From Halictus rubicundus (Eukaryota > Arthropoda > Insecta > Hymenoptera > Halictidae), in the NCBI RefSeq assembly GCF_050948215.1, contig NW_027488708.1, positions 372,001 through 436,000 on the forward strand: a stretch of DNA of 64,000 nt. Reading direction: 5' to 3'. Of the stretch, positions 12,132 to 23,900 are shown in pieces (position 1 is the stretch's first letter; each line of letters starts with the position of its first letter). The notes beneath the pieces were generated by a model that was given only the letters and a program-made list of their open reading frames with translations, searched no databases and was not told the origin of the DNA. Made by a program: the position numbers and the translations under genes.

Positions 12132-13389
12132 CCTATCCTCTATCCTATCCTATCCTCTATCCTATCCTATCCTCTGTCCTATCTAATCCTCTATCCTATT
12201 CTATCCTCTATCGTATCCTATCTTCTATCCTATACTATCCTCTATTCTATCCTCTATCTAATCCTCTATCCTATCCTATCCTCTATCCTATCCTATCCTC
12301 TATCCTATCCTACCCTCTATCCTATCCTATCTTCTATCCTATCCTATCCTCTATCCTATCAAATCCCCTATCCTATCCTCTGTCCTATCCTATCCTCTAT
12401 CCTATCCTATCCTCTATCCTATCCTATCCTCTATCCTATGCTATCCTCTGTCCTATCCTATCCTCTATCCTATCCTATCCTATATCCTATAATATGCTCT
12501 ATCCTATCCTATCCTCTATCCTATCCTATCCTCTATCCTACGCTATCCTCTATCCTATCCTATCCTCTATCCTATCCTATCTTGTATCCTATCCTATCCT
12601 CTATCCTATTCTATCCTCTATCCCATCCTATCCTCTATCCTATCCTATCCTCTATCCTATCCTATCCTGTATCCTATCCTATCCTCTATCCTATCCTATC
12701 CTCTATCCTATCCTATCCTCTATCCTTTCCTATCCTCTATCCTACGCTATCCTCTATCCTATCCTATCCTCTATCCTATCCTATCTTCTATCCTATCCTA
12801 TCCTCTATCCTATTCTATCCTCTATCCCATCCTATCCTCTATCCTATCCTATCCTCTATCCTATCCTATCCTCTATCCTATCCTATCCTGTATCCTATCC
12901 TATCCTCTATCCTATCCTATCCTCTATCCTATCCTATCCTCTATCCTATCCTATCCTCTATCCTTTCCTATCCTCTATCCTATCAAATCCCCTATCCTAT
13001 CCTCTATCCTATCCTATCCTCTGTCCTATCTAATCCTCTATCCTATCCTATCCTCTATCGTATCCTATCCTCTATCCTATCCTATCCTCTATCCTATCCT
13101 ATCTTCTATCCTATCCTATCCTCTATCCTATCCTATCCTCTATCGTATCCTATCTTCTATCCTATACTATCCTCTATTCTATCCTCTATTCAATCCTCTA
13201 TCCTATCCTATCCTCTATCCTATCCTATCCTCTATCCTATCCTATCCTCTATCCTATCCTATCTTCTATCCTATCCTATCCTCTATCCTATCAAATCCCC
13301 TATCCTATCCTCTGTCCTATCCTATCCTCTATCCTATCCTATCCTCTATCGTATCCTATCCTCTATCCTATGCTATCCTCTATCCCATC
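12132..13389. repeat. 2,362-bp-offset duplication, right copy
   Basis: Partner of 9,770-11,010 with the same ordered variants. A CTTTCC variant near 12,725 is private to this copy. Confidence 0.78.
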
Positions 13390-14370
13390 CTATCCTCTAT
13401 CCTATCCTATCCTCTATCCTATCCTATCCTCTATCCTATCCTATCTTCTATCCTATCCTATCCTCTATCCTATCCTATCGTCTATCCTATCCTATCTTCT
13501 ATCCCATCCTATCCTCTATCCTATCCTCTATCCAATCCTCTATCCTATCCTATCCTCTATCCTATCCTATCCTGTATCCTATCCTATCCTCTATCCCATC
13601 CTATCCTCTATCCTATCCTATCCTCTATCCTACCCTATCCTCTATCCTACGCTATCCTCTATCCTATCCTATCCTCTATCCTATCCTATCTTCTATCCTA
13701 TCCTATCCTCTATCCTATTCTATCCTCTATCCCATCCTATCCTCTATCCTATCCTATCCTCTATCCTATCCTATCCTCTATCCTATCCTATCCTGTATCC
13801 TATCCTATCCTCTATCCTATCCTATCCTCTATCCTATCCTATCCTCTATCCTATCCTATCCTCTATCCTTTCCTATCCTCTATCCTATCAAATCCCCTAT
13901 CCTATCCTCTATCGTATCCTATCCTCTATCCTATGCTATCCTCTATCCCATCCTATCCTCTATCCTATCCTATCCTCTATCCTATCCTATCCTCTATCCT
14001 ATCCTATCTTCTATCCTATCCTATCCTCTATCCTATCCTATCGTCTATCCTATCCTATCTTCTATCCCATCCTATCCTCTATCCTATCCTCTATCCAATC
14101 CTCTATCCTATCCTATCCTCTATCCTATCCTATCCTGTATCCTATCCTATCCTCTATCCCATCCTATCCTCTATCCTATCCTATCCTCTATCCTACCCTA
14201 TCCTCTATCCTATCATATCCTCTATCCTATCCTATCCTCTATCCTTTCCTATCAAATCCCCTATCCTATCATCTATCCTATCCTATCCTCTGTCCTATCC
14301 TATCCTCTATCCTATCCTATCTTCTATCCTATCCTATCCTCTATGCTATCAAACCCCCTATCCTATCCTC
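13250..14370. repeat. 1,121-bp HOR unit, copy 1
   Basis: It is made of two related halves of about 560 bp, each opened by CTATGCTATCCTCTATCCC (ATG at 13,370 and 13,933; spacings 563 and 558). All landmarks I compared recur at exactly +1,121: CCTACGC 13,646 against 14,767, CTATCATATCC 14,210 against 15,331, CTATGCTATCAAACC 14,341 against 15,462. I noticed no difference between the copies. Confidence 0.85.
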
Positions 14371-15491
14371 TATCCTATCCTATCTTCTATCCTATCCTAT
14401 CCTCTATCCTATCAAATCCCCTATCCTATCCTCTGTCCTATCCTATCCTCTATCCTATCCTATCCTCTATCGTATCCTATCCTCTATCCTATGCTATCCT
14501 CTATCCCATCCTATCCTCTATCCTATCCTATCCTCTATCCTATCCTATCCTCTATCCTATCCTATCTTCTATCCTATCCTATCCTCTATCCTATCCTATC
14601 GTCTATCCTATCCTATCTTCTATCCCATCCTATCCTCTATCCTATCCTCTATCCAATCCTCTATCCTATCCTATCCTCTATCCTATCCTATCCTGTATCC
14701 TATCCTATCCTCTATCCCATCCTATCCTCTATCCTATCCTATCCTCTATCCTACCCTATCCTCTATCCTACGCTATCCTCTATCCTATCCTATCCTCTAT
14801 CCTATCCTATCTTCTATCCTATCCTATCCTCTATCCTATTCTATCCTCTATCCCATCCTATCCTCTATCCTATCCTATCCTCTATCCTATCCTATCCTCT
14901 ATCCTATCCTATCCTGTATCCTATCCTATCCTCTATCCTATCCTATCCTCTATCCTATCCTATCCTCTATCCTATCCTATCCTCTATCCTTTCCTATCCT
15001 CTATCCTATCAAATCCCCTATCCTATCCTCTATCGTATCCTATCCTCTATCCTATGCTATCCTCTATCCCATCCTATCCTCTATCCTATCCTATCCTCTA
15101 TCCTATCCTATCCTCTATCCTATCCTATCTTCTATCCTATCCTATCCTCTATCCTATCCTATCGTCTATCCTATCCTATCTTCTATCCCATCCTATCCTC
15201 TATCCTATCCTCTATCCAATCCTCTATCCTATCCTATCCTCTATCCTATCCTATCCTGTATCCTATCCTATCCTCTATCCCATCCTATCCTCTATCCTAT
15301 CCTATCCTCTATCCTACCCTATCCTCTATCCTATCATATCCTCTATCCTATCCTATCCTCTATCCTTTCCTATCAAATCCCCTATCCTATCATCTATCCT
15401 ATCCTATCCTCTGTCCTATCCTATCCTCTATCCTATCCTATCTTCTATCCTATCCTATCCTCTATGCTATCAAACCCCCTATCCTATCCTC
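14371..15491. repeat. 1,121-bp HOR unit, copy 2
   Basis: Head-to-tail duplicate of the preceding unit at constant offset 1,121. The lack of visible differences suggests a recent event, homogenisation, or an assembly repeat error. Confidence 0.85.
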
Positions 15492-15989
15492 TATCCTATC
15501 CTATCTTCTATCCTATCCTATCCTCTATCCTATCAAATCCCCTATCCTATCCTCTGTCCTATCCTATCCTCTATCCTATCCTATCTTCTATCCTATCCTA
15601 TCCTCTATCCTATCCTATCCTCTATCCTATGCTATCCTCTGTCCTATCCTATCCTCTATCCTATCCTATCCTATATCCTATAATATGCTCTATCCTATCC
15701 TATCCTCTATCCTATTCTATCCTCTATCCCATCCTATCCTCTATCCTATCCTATCCTCTATCCTATCCTATCCTGTATCCTATCCTATCCTCTATCCTAT
15801 CCTATCCTCTGTCCTATCTAATCCTCTATCCTATTCTATCCTCTATCGTATCCTATCTTCTATCCTATACTATCCTCTATTCTATCCTCTATCCAATCCT
15901 CTATCCTATCCTATCCTCTATCCTATCCTATCCTCTATCCTATCCTACCCTCTATCCTATCCTATCTTCTATCCTATCCTATCCTCTAT
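15492..15989. repeat. B-type interval after the 1,121-bp units
   Basis: Regular monomers with CTATAATATGC near 15,680, CTGTCCTATCTAATCC near 15,808, ATCGTATCC near 15,845 and CTACCCTC near 15,945. It shares short runs with many other B intervals, but I found no single long partner. Confidence 0.6.
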
Positions 15990-17876
15990 CCTATCAAATC
16001 CCCTATCCTATCCTCTGTCCTATCCTATCCTCTATCCTATCCTATCCTCTATCCTTTCCTATCCTCTATCCTATGCTATCCTCTGTCCTATCCTATCCTC
16101 TATCCTATCCTATCCTATATCCTATAATATGCTCTATCCTATCCTATCCTCTATCCTATCCTATCCTCTATCCTACGCTATCCTCTATCCTATCCTATCC
16201 TCTATCCTATCCTATCTTGTATCCTATCCTATCCTCTATCCTATTCTATCCTCTATCCCATCCTATCCTCTATCCTATCCTATCCTCTATCCTATCCTAT
16301 CCTGTATCCTATCCTATCCTCTATCCTATCCTATCCTCTATCCTATCCTATCCTCTATCCTATCCTATCCTCTATCCTACGCTATCCTCTATCCTATCCT
16401 ATCCTCTATCCTATCCTATCTTCTATCCTATCCTATCCTCTATCCTATTCTATCCTCTATCCCATCCTATCCTCTATTATATCCTATCCTCTATCCTATC
16501 CTATCCTCTATCCTATCCTATCCTCTGTCCTATCTAATCCTCTATCCTATTCTATCCTCTATCGTATCCTATCCTCTATCCTATCCTATCCTCTATCCTA
16601 TCCTATCTTCTATCCTATCCTATCCTCTATCCTATCCTACCCTCTATCCTATCCTATCTTCTATCCTATCCTATCCTCTATCCTATCAAATCCCCTATCC
16701 TATCCTCTGTCCTATCCTATCCTCTATCCTATCCTATCCTCTATCCTATCCTATCCTCTATCCTATGCTATCCTCTATCCCATCCTATCCTCTATCCTAT
16801 CCTATCCTCTATCCTATCCTATCCTCTATCCTATCCTATCTTCTATCCTATCCTATCCTCTATCCTATCCTATCGTCTATCCTATCCTATCCTCTATCCT
16901 ATCCTATCCTCTGTCCTATCTAATCCTCTATCCTATTCTATCCTCTATCGTATCCTAACCTCTATCCTATCCTATCCTCTATCCTATCCTATCTTCTATC
17001 CTATCAAATCCCCTATCCTATCCTCTGTCCTATCCTATCCTCTATCCTATCCTATCATCTATCCTATCCTCTCCTCTATCCTATCCTATCCTCTATCCTA
17101 TCCTATCCTCTATCCTATCCTATCCTCTATCCTATCCTATCCTCAATCCTTTCCTATCAAATACCCTATCCTATCCTCTATCCTATCCTATCCTCTGTCC
17201 TATCCTATCCTCTATCCTATCCTATCGTCTATCCTATCCTCTATCCTATCCTATCCCCTATCCTATCCTATCTTCTATCCTATTCTATCCTCTATCCAGT
17301 CCTCTATCCTATCCTATCCTCTATCCTATTCTATCCTCTATCCTATCAAATCCCCTATCCTATTCTCTATTCTATTCTATCCTGTATCCTATCCAATCCT
17401 CTATCCTATCCTATCCTCTATCCTATCCTATCCTCTATCCTATCCTATCTTCTATCCTATTGTATCCTCTATCCAGTCCTCTATCCTATCCTATCCCCTA
17501 TCCTATCCTATCCTCTATCCTATCCTATCCTCTATTCTATCCTCTATCCAATCCTCTACCCTATCCTATCCTCTATCCTATCCTATCCTCTATCCTATCC
17601 TATCCTCTATCCTATCCTATCCTATCCTCTATCCTATCAAATCCCCTATCCTATCCTCTGTCCTATCCTATCCTCTATCCTATCCTATCTTCTATCCTAT
17701 CAAATCCCCTATCCTATCCTCTGTCCTATCCTATCCTCTATCCTATCCTATCATCTATCCTATCCTCTCCTCTATCCTATCCTATCCTCTATCCTATCCT
17801 ATCCTCTATCCTATTCTATCCTCTATCCCATCCTATCCTCTATCCTATCCTATCCTCTATCCTATCCTATCCTATC
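15990..17876. repeat. 3,004-bp-offset duplication, left copy
   Basis: The variant series recurs at +3,004: ATGC 16,073 against 19,077, CTATTATATCC 16,486 against 19,490, CTAACC 16,954 against 19,958, CCTCAATCC 17,141 against 20,145, CTATTGTATCC 17,457 against 20,461. The span includes two CTCTCCTC length variants (near 17,068 and 17,766). The copies differ at CTACCC (17,567 here, CTATCC in the partner) and across the patch 16,761-16,905. Confidence 0.82.
16761..16905. repeat. Conversion-like patch inside the 3,004-bp duplication
   Basis: Both flanks match the partner at +3,004, but these roughly 145 bp do not. Here the order is CTATCCC, then plain monomers, CTTC and CGTC. The partner (19,765-19,909) has CTGTCC, CTATCCC, CTATAATATGC and CTACGC. 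The length is unchanged. The sequence here resembles the series following ATGC at 13,933, 15,054 and 18,143. Inference: replacement of one copy by another register, as in gene conversion. Confidence 0.6.
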
Positions 17877-18993
17877 TTCTATCCTATCCTATCCTCTATC
17901 CTATCCTATCCTCTATCGTATCCTATCTTCTATCCTATACTATCCTCTATTCTATCCTCTATTCAATCCTCTATCCTATCCTATCCTCTATCCTATCCTA
18001 TCCTCTATCCTATCCTATCCTCTATCCTATCCTATCTTCTATCCTATCCTATCCTCTATCCTATCAAATCCCCTATCCTATCCTCTGTCCTATCCTATCC
18101 TCTATCCTATCCTATCCTCTATCGTATCCTATCCTCTATCCTATGCTATCCTCTATCCCATCCTATCCTCTATCCTATCCTATCCTCTATCCTATCCTAT
18201 CCTCTATCCTATCCTATCTTCTATCCTATCCTATCCTCTATCCTATCCTATCGTCTATCCTATCCTATCTTCTATCCCATCCTATCCTCTATCCTATCCT
18301 CTATGTAATCCTCTATCCTATCCTATCCTCTATCCTATCCTATCCTGTATCCTATCCTATCCTCTATCCCATCCTATCCTCTATCCTATCCTATCCTCTA
18401 TCCTACCCTATCCTCTATCCTATCATATCCTCTATCCTATCCTATCCTCTATCCTTTCCTATCAAATCCCCTATCCTATCATCTATCCTATCCTATCCTC
18501 TGTCCTATCCTATCCTCTATCCTATCCTATCTTCTATCCTATCCTATCCTCTATGCTATCAAACCCCCTATCCTATCCTCTATCCTATCCTATCTTCTAT
18601 CCTATCCTATCCTCTATCCTATCCTATCCTCTATCGTATCCTATCTTCTATCCTATACTATCTTCTATTCTATCCTCTATCCAATCCTCTATCCTATTCT
18701 ATCCTCTATCCTATCCTATCCTCTATCCTATCCTACCCTCTATCCTATCCTATCTTCTATCCTATCCTATCCTCTATCCTATCAAATCCCCTATCCTATC
18801 CTCTGTCCTATCCTATCCTCTATCCTATCCTATCTTCTATCCTATCCTATCCTCTATCCTATCCTATCCTCTATCCTATGCTATCCTCTGTCCTATCCTA
18901 TCCTCTATCCTATCCTATCCTATATCCTATAATATGCTCTATCCTATCCTATCCCCTATCCTATTCTATCCTCTATCCCATCCTATCCTCTAT
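17877..18993. repeat. Dispersed copy of the 560-bp sub-unit between the 3,004-bp copies
   Basis: The series from ATGC at 18,143 matches that from 13,933 at offset 4,210: CTATCATATCC 18,420 against 14,210, CTATGCTATCAAACC 18,551 against 14,341. A private change, CTATGTAATCC near 18,302, replaces CTATCCAATCC. From about 18,600 the partner series changes to another B register (CTATACTATCTTC near 18,655). Confidence 0.72.
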
Positions 18994-20880
18994 CCTATCA
19001 AATCCCCTATCCTATCCTCTGTCCTATCCTGTCCTCTATCCTATCCTATCCTCTATCCTTTCCTATCCTCTATCCTATGCTATCCTCTGTCCTATCCTAT
19101 CCTCTATCCTATCCTATCCTATATCCTATAATATGCTCTATCCTATCCTATCCTCTATCCTATCCTATCCTCTATCCTACGCTATCCTCTATCCTATCCT
19201 ATCCTCTATCCTATCCTATCTTGTATCCTATCCTATCCTCTATCCTATTCTATCCTCTATCCCATCCTATCCTCTATCCTATCCTATCCTCTATCCTATC
19301 CTATCCTGTATCCTATCCTATCCTCTATCCTATCCTATCCTCTATCCTATCCTATCCTCTATCCTATCCTATCCTCTATCCTACGCTATCCTCTATCCTA
19401 TCCTATCCTCTATCCTATCCTATCTTCTATCCTATCCTATCCTCTATCCTATTCTATCCTCTATCCCATCCTATCCTCTATTATATCCTATCCTCTATCC
19501 TATCCTATCCTCTATCCTATCCTATCCTCTGTCCTATCTAATCCTCTATCCTATTCTATCCTCTATCGTATCCTATCCTCTATCCTATCCTATCCTCTAT
19601 CCTATCCTATCTTCTATCCTATCCTATCCTCTATCCTATCCTACCCTCTATCCTATCCTATCTTCTATCCTATCCTATCCTCTATCCTATCAAATCCCCT
19701 ATCCTATCCTCTGTCCTATCCTATCCTCTATCCTATCCTATCCTCTATCCTATCCTATCCTCTATCCTATGCTATCCTCTGTCCTATCCTATCCTCTATC
19801 CCATCCTATCCTATATCCTATAATATGCTCTATCCTATCCTATCCTCTATCCTATCCTATCCTCTATCCTACGCTATCCTCTATCCTATCCTATCCTCTA
19901 TCCTATCCTATCCTCTGTCCTATCTAATCCTCTATCCTATTCTATCCTCTATCGTATCCTAACCTCTATCCTATCCTATCCTCTATCCTATCCTATCTTC
20001 TATCCTATCAAATCCCCTATCCTATCCTCTGTCCTATCCTATCCTCTATCCTATCCTATCATCTATCCTATCCTCTCCTCTATCCTATCCTATCCTCTAT
20101 CCTATCCTATCCTCTATCCTATCCTATCCTCTATCCTATCCTATCCTCAATCCTTTCCTATCAAATACCCTATCCTATCCTCTATCCTATCCTATCCTCT
20201 GTCCTATCCTATCCTCTATCCTATCCTATCGTCTATCCTATCCTCTATCCTATCCTATCCCCTATCCTATCCTATCTTCTATCCTATTCTATCCTCTATC
20301 CAGTCCTCTATCCTATCCTATCCTCTATCCTATTCTATCCTCTATCCTATCAAATCCCCTATCCTATTCTCTATTCTATTCTATCCTGTATCCTATCCAA
20401 TCCTCTATCCTATCCTATCCTCTATCCTATCCTATCCTCTATCCTATCCTATCTTCTATCCTATTGTATCCTCTATCCAGTCCTCTATCCTATCCTATCC
20501 CCTATCCTATCCTATCCTCTATCCTATCCTATCCTCTATTCTATCCTCTATCCAATCCTCTATCCTATCCTATCCTCTATCCTATCCTATCCTCTATCCT
20601 ATCCTATCCTCTATCCTATCCTATCCTATCCTCTATCCTATCAAATCCCCTATCCTATCCTCTGTCCTATCCTATCCTCTATCCTATCCTATCTTCTATC
20701 CTATCAAATCCCCTATCCTATCCTCTGTCCTATCCTATCCTCTATCCTATCCTATCATCTATCCTATCCTCTCCTCTATCCTATCCTATCCTCTATCCTA
20801 TCCTATCCTCTATCCTATTCTATCCTCTATCCCATCCTATCCTCTATCCTATCCTATCCTCTATCCTATCCTATCCTATC
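18994..20880. repeat. 3,004-bp-offset duplication, right copy
   Basis: Partner of 15,990-17,876. Private variants include CTGTCC near 19,028 and CTATCCC near 19,798. The pair is separated by about 1.1 kb of other B sequence, so it is not a simple head-to-tail tandem. Confidence 0.82.
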
Positions 20881-20940
20881 CTGTATCCTATCCTATCCTC
20901 TATCCTATCCTATCCTCTATCCTATCCTATCCTCTATCCT

Positions 20941-23900
20941 ACGCTACCCTCTATCCTATCCTATCCTCTATCCTATCCTATCTTCTATCCTATCCTATCC
21001 TCTATCCTATTCTATCCTCTATCCCATCCTATCCTCTATCCTATCCTATCCTGTATCCTATCCTATCCTCTATCCTATCCTATCCTCTGTCCTATCCTAC
21101 CCTCTATCCTATCCTATCTTCTATCCTATCCTATCCTCTATCCTATCAAATCCCCTATCCTATCCTCTGTCCTATCCTATCCTCTATCCTATCCTATCCT
21201 CTATCCTATCCTATCCTCTATCCTATGCTATCCTCAGTCCTATCCTATCCTCTATCCTATCCTATCCTGTATCCTATCCTATCCTCTATCCTATCCTATC
21301 CTCTATCCTATCCTATCCTGTATCCTATCCTATCCTCTATCCTATGCTATCCTCTGTCCTATCCTATCCTCTATCCTATCCTATCCTCTATCGTATCCTA
21401 TCCTCTATCCTATCCTATCCTCTGTCCTACCTATCCTCTATCCTATTCTATCCTCTATCCTATCCTATCCTCTATCCTATCCTATCTTCTATCCTATCCT
21501 ATCCTCTATCCTATCCTACCCTCTATCCTATCCTATCTTCTATCCTATCCTATCCTCTATCCTATCAAATCCCCTATCCTATCCTCTGTCCTATCCTATC
21601 CTCTATCCTATCCTATCCTCTATCCTATCCTATCCTCTATCCTATGCTATCCTCAGTCCTATCCTATCCTCTATCCTATCCTATCCTGTATCCTATCCTA
21701 TCTTCTATCCTATCCTATCCTCTATCCTATTCTATCCTCTATCCCATCCTATCCTCTATCCTATCCTATCCTCTATCCTATCCTATCCTCTATCCTATGC
21801 TATCCTCTGTCCTATCCTATCCTCTATCCTATCCTATCCTCTATCGTATCCTATCCTCTATCCTATCCTATCCTCTATCCCATCCTATCCTCTATCCTAT
21901 CCTATCCTCTATCCTATCCTATCCTCTATCCTATCCTATCTTCTATCCTATCCTATCCTCTATCCTATCCTATCGTCTATCCTATCCTATCTTCTATCCC
22001 ATCCTATCCTCTATCCTATCCTCTATCCAATCCTCTATCCTATCCTATCCTCTATCCTATCCTATCCTGTATCCTATCCTATCCTCTATCCTATCCTATC
22101 CTCTATCCTATCCTATCCTCTATCCTACCCTATCCTCTATCCCATCATATCCTCTATCCTATCCTATCCTCTATCCTTTCCTATCAAATCCCCTATCCTA
22201 TCATCTATCCTATCAAATCCCCTATCCTATCATCTATCCTATCCTATCCTCTGTCCTATCCTATCCTCTATCCTATCCTATCGTCTATCCTATCCTCTGT
22301 CCTATCCTATCCTCTATCCTATCCTATCTTCTATCCTATCCTATCCTCTATCCTATCAAACCCCCTATCCTATCCTCTATCCTATCCTATCTTCTATCCT
22401 ATCCTATCCTCTATTATATCCTATCCTCTATCGTATCCTATCTTCTATCCTATACTATCCTCTATTCTATCCTCTATCCCATCCTATCCTCTATCCTATC
22501 CTATCCTCTATCCTATCCTACCCTCTATCCTATCCCATCTTCTATCCTATCCTATCCTCTATCCTATCAAATCCCCTATCCTATCCTCTATCCTATCCTA
22601 TCCTCTGTCCTATCCTATCCTCTATCCTATCCTATCGTCTATCCTATCCTCTGTCCTATCCTATCCTCTATCCTATCCTATCGTCTATCCTATCCTCTGT
22701 CCTATCCTATCCTCTATCCTATCCTATCTTCTATCCTATCCTATCCTCTATCCTATCAAACCCCCTATCCTATCCTCTATCCTATCCTATCCTCTATCCT
22801 ATCCTATCCTATCCTCTATCCTATCAAATCCCCTATCCTATCCTCTGTCCTATCCTATCCTCTATCCTATCCTATCTTCTATCCTATCAAATCCCCTATC
22901 CTATCCTCTGTCCTATCCTATCCTCTATCCTATCCTATCATCTATCCTATCCTCTCCTCTATCCTATCCTATCCTCTATCCTATCCTATCCTCTATCCTA
23001 TTCTATCCTCTATCCCATCCTATCCTCTATCCTATCCTATCCTCTATCCTATCCTATCCTGTATCCTATCCTATCCTCTATCCTATCCTATCCTCTATCC
23101 TATCCTATCCTCTATCCTATCCTATCCTCTATCCTACGCTATCCTCTATCCTATCCTATCCTCTATCCTATCCTATCTTCTATCCTATCCTATCCTCTAT
23201 CCTATTCTATCCTCTATCCCATCCTATTCTATCCTCTATCCCATCCTATCCTCTATCCTATCAAACCCCCTATCCTATCCTCTATCCTATCCTATCTTCT
23301 ATCCTATCCTATCCTCTATTATATCCTATCCTCTATCGTATCCTATCTTCTATCCTATACTATCCTCTATTCTATCCTCTATCCTATCCTATCCTCTATC
23401 CTATCCTATCCTCTATCCTATCCTACCCTCTATCCTATCCCATCTTCTATCCTATCCTATCCTCTATCCTATCAAATCCCCTATCCTATCCTCTGTCCTA
23501 TCCTATCCTCTATCCTATCCTATCCTCTATCCTATTCTATCCTCTATCCTATGCTATCCTCTGTCCTATCCTATCCTCTATCCTATCCTATCCTATATCC
23601 TATAATATGCTCTATCCTATCCTATCCTCTATCCTATCCTATCGTCTATCCTATCCTATCTTCTATCCTATCCTATCCTCTATCCTATCAAACCCCCTAT
23701 CCTATCCTCTATCCTATCCTATCTTCTATCCTATCCTATCCTCTATTATATCCTATCCTCTATCGTATCCTATCTTCTATCCTATACTATCCTCTATTCT
23801 ATCCTCTATCCTATCCTATCCTCTATCCTATCCTATCCTCTATCCTATCCTACCCTCTATCCTATCCCATCTTCTATCCTATCCTATCCTCTATCCTATC

